A stretch of DNA of 40,328 nt from RGDT01 sp964630925 (GTDB taxonomy: Bacteria; Planctomycetota; Planctomycetia; Gemmatales; Gemmataceae): positions 1 through 40,328 of the forward strand of contig CAZVZK010000092.1 in assembly GCA_964630925.1 (NCBI GenBank), given 5' to 3'. The notes below the pieces were generated by a model. It ran no database searches. It had not been told where the DNA came from and saw nothing but the letters and a program-made list of their open reading frames with translations. This document shows, piece after piece, positions 39,885 to 40,328 of the stretch (positions are counted from its first letter, which is position 1; the number at the start of each line of letters is the position of its first letter). A program made the translations under genes and the position numbers.

Positions 39885-40328
39885 ATGACGGAGGCGGAGT
39901 GGCTGGCGTGTGCGACACCGCAGCCTATCATGGAATACCTAACCAGCCCCAGTAGTCGCAAATGGCGTCTGTTCGCCTGCGCCTGCTGCCGGGCCACCTC
40001 CCATCTGCTTTCCGAGCCTTGCTTCCTGGCCATCGATGCCGTCGAGCGTTTCGTCGATGGCTCCGCGACAGGAGGCGAGTTGGCGACTCACTTCACCGTC
40101 GGCTTCACGCGCGCACAATCCCTCCATCCTGGAGGCCACTAGGCCCTGAAGGCGGTCGAGAGCCTCGGCGGGCACTGGCGGTGGGATGACGGGGTTCCGA
40201 AGTTGGCCTCGTGTGATGTCTGCCGCTCCGCGGCCGAGGCATTGGCCAAGACCGTCACCTGGGACGAGGCGCGGACTAGTGTTTCGGACTTACCTGGAGG
40301 GTTGAGGAGGGAAGACGGGCCATCCCGC
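39885..40328 (+). pseudogene. Second MTEAEWLAC-family copy, broken by a TAG
   Basis: The start MTEAEWLACATPQPIMEYLT and KWRLFACACCRATSHLL match the intact copy at 38294; the first 26 nt of coding DNA are identical. The frame stops at TAG 40140-40142, then continues open in the same frame to the end of the window with coding-like sequence (ALKAVESLGGHWRW, ASCDVCRSAAEALAKTV). Either a point mutation made the stop or a compensated pair of indels lies near it. The 3' end is outside the window. Confidence 0.75.

Overview
The window is a very GC-rich chromosomal segment, most likely from a planctomycete of the Gemmataceae type. The pointers are a TIGR02996 leucine-rich repeat protein, secreted c-type cytochromes (one fused to WD40 repeats), an eukaryote-like Ser/Thr kinase tail, DUF6807 and ThuA-domain secreted proteins, LL-diaminopimelate aminotransferase, a tetrahydromethanopterin-pathway FhcB/FwdB homologue, and two copies of a family whose proteins begin MTEAEWLAC. 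No rRNA, tRNA or CRISPR array was recognised. Nearly every long reading frame beside the genes listed is a GC-driven shadow, so starts were chosen from ribosome binding sites, signal peptides and neighbouring stop codons.

Layout. 1-4.5 kb: tail of a membrane-anchored kinase, then a secreted cytochrome-WD40 protein. 4.6-8.6 kb: a secreted protein and FhcB on the minus strand, divergent from a PQQ-type propeller protein. 8.9-12.3 kb: a haem-binding sensor histidine kinase, a small BamE-like membrane protein and a receiver-ATPase fusion. 12.4-17 kb: a secreted cysteine hydrolase facing a coupled minus-strand operon (TIGR02996-LRR, di-haem cytochrome, unknown protein). 17.27-18.55 kb: an IS3-family element with a frameshift-controlled transposase, which cuts off a small secreted-protein gene. 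18.9-26 kb: a single receiver protein, three poorly known proteins, dapL, a HEAT/WD40 protein, an FHA-like protein, an ankyrin protein and an HD-domain YhaM relative with eroded metal ligands. 26.2-28.7 kb: a GntR/FCD regulator tail-to-tail with a DUF4239-glsB-deoC operon. 28.9-34.8 kb: a second receiver-ATPase fusion, a secreted protein, a DUF6807-SDR pair and a ThuA protein. 34.8-38.2 kb: a RusA-like resolvase overlapping an unknown protein, a D-2-hydroxyacid dehydrogenase and NagA. 38.3-40.3 kb: two MTEAEWLAC paralogues, the second broken, flanking a DUF4365 nuclease-like gene that overlaps a small HicA-like gene and has a palindromic operator candidate.

The most unusual signal is not a gene. 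Eight intergenic spaces carry long near-perfect inverted repeats (arms 22-55 nt, total span about 150-290 bp). Many are built from short repeated words and share an inner lexicon although the outer arms differ. Several abut or overlap a stop codon, and one fills the gap from a stop codon to the next ribosome binding site. They look like a set of modular, possibly mobile, fold-back elements. No dedicated mobilising enzyme is visible in the window.

The genes look mainly like a mix of envelope or secreted degradative and redox proteins, signalling proteins (histidine kinase, three receiver proteins, Ser/Thr kinase, FHA) and sugar catabolism (deoC, nagA, SDR, DUF6807, ThuA). The right end is an accessory patch. 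Regulatory links between the signalling proteins are inferred only.
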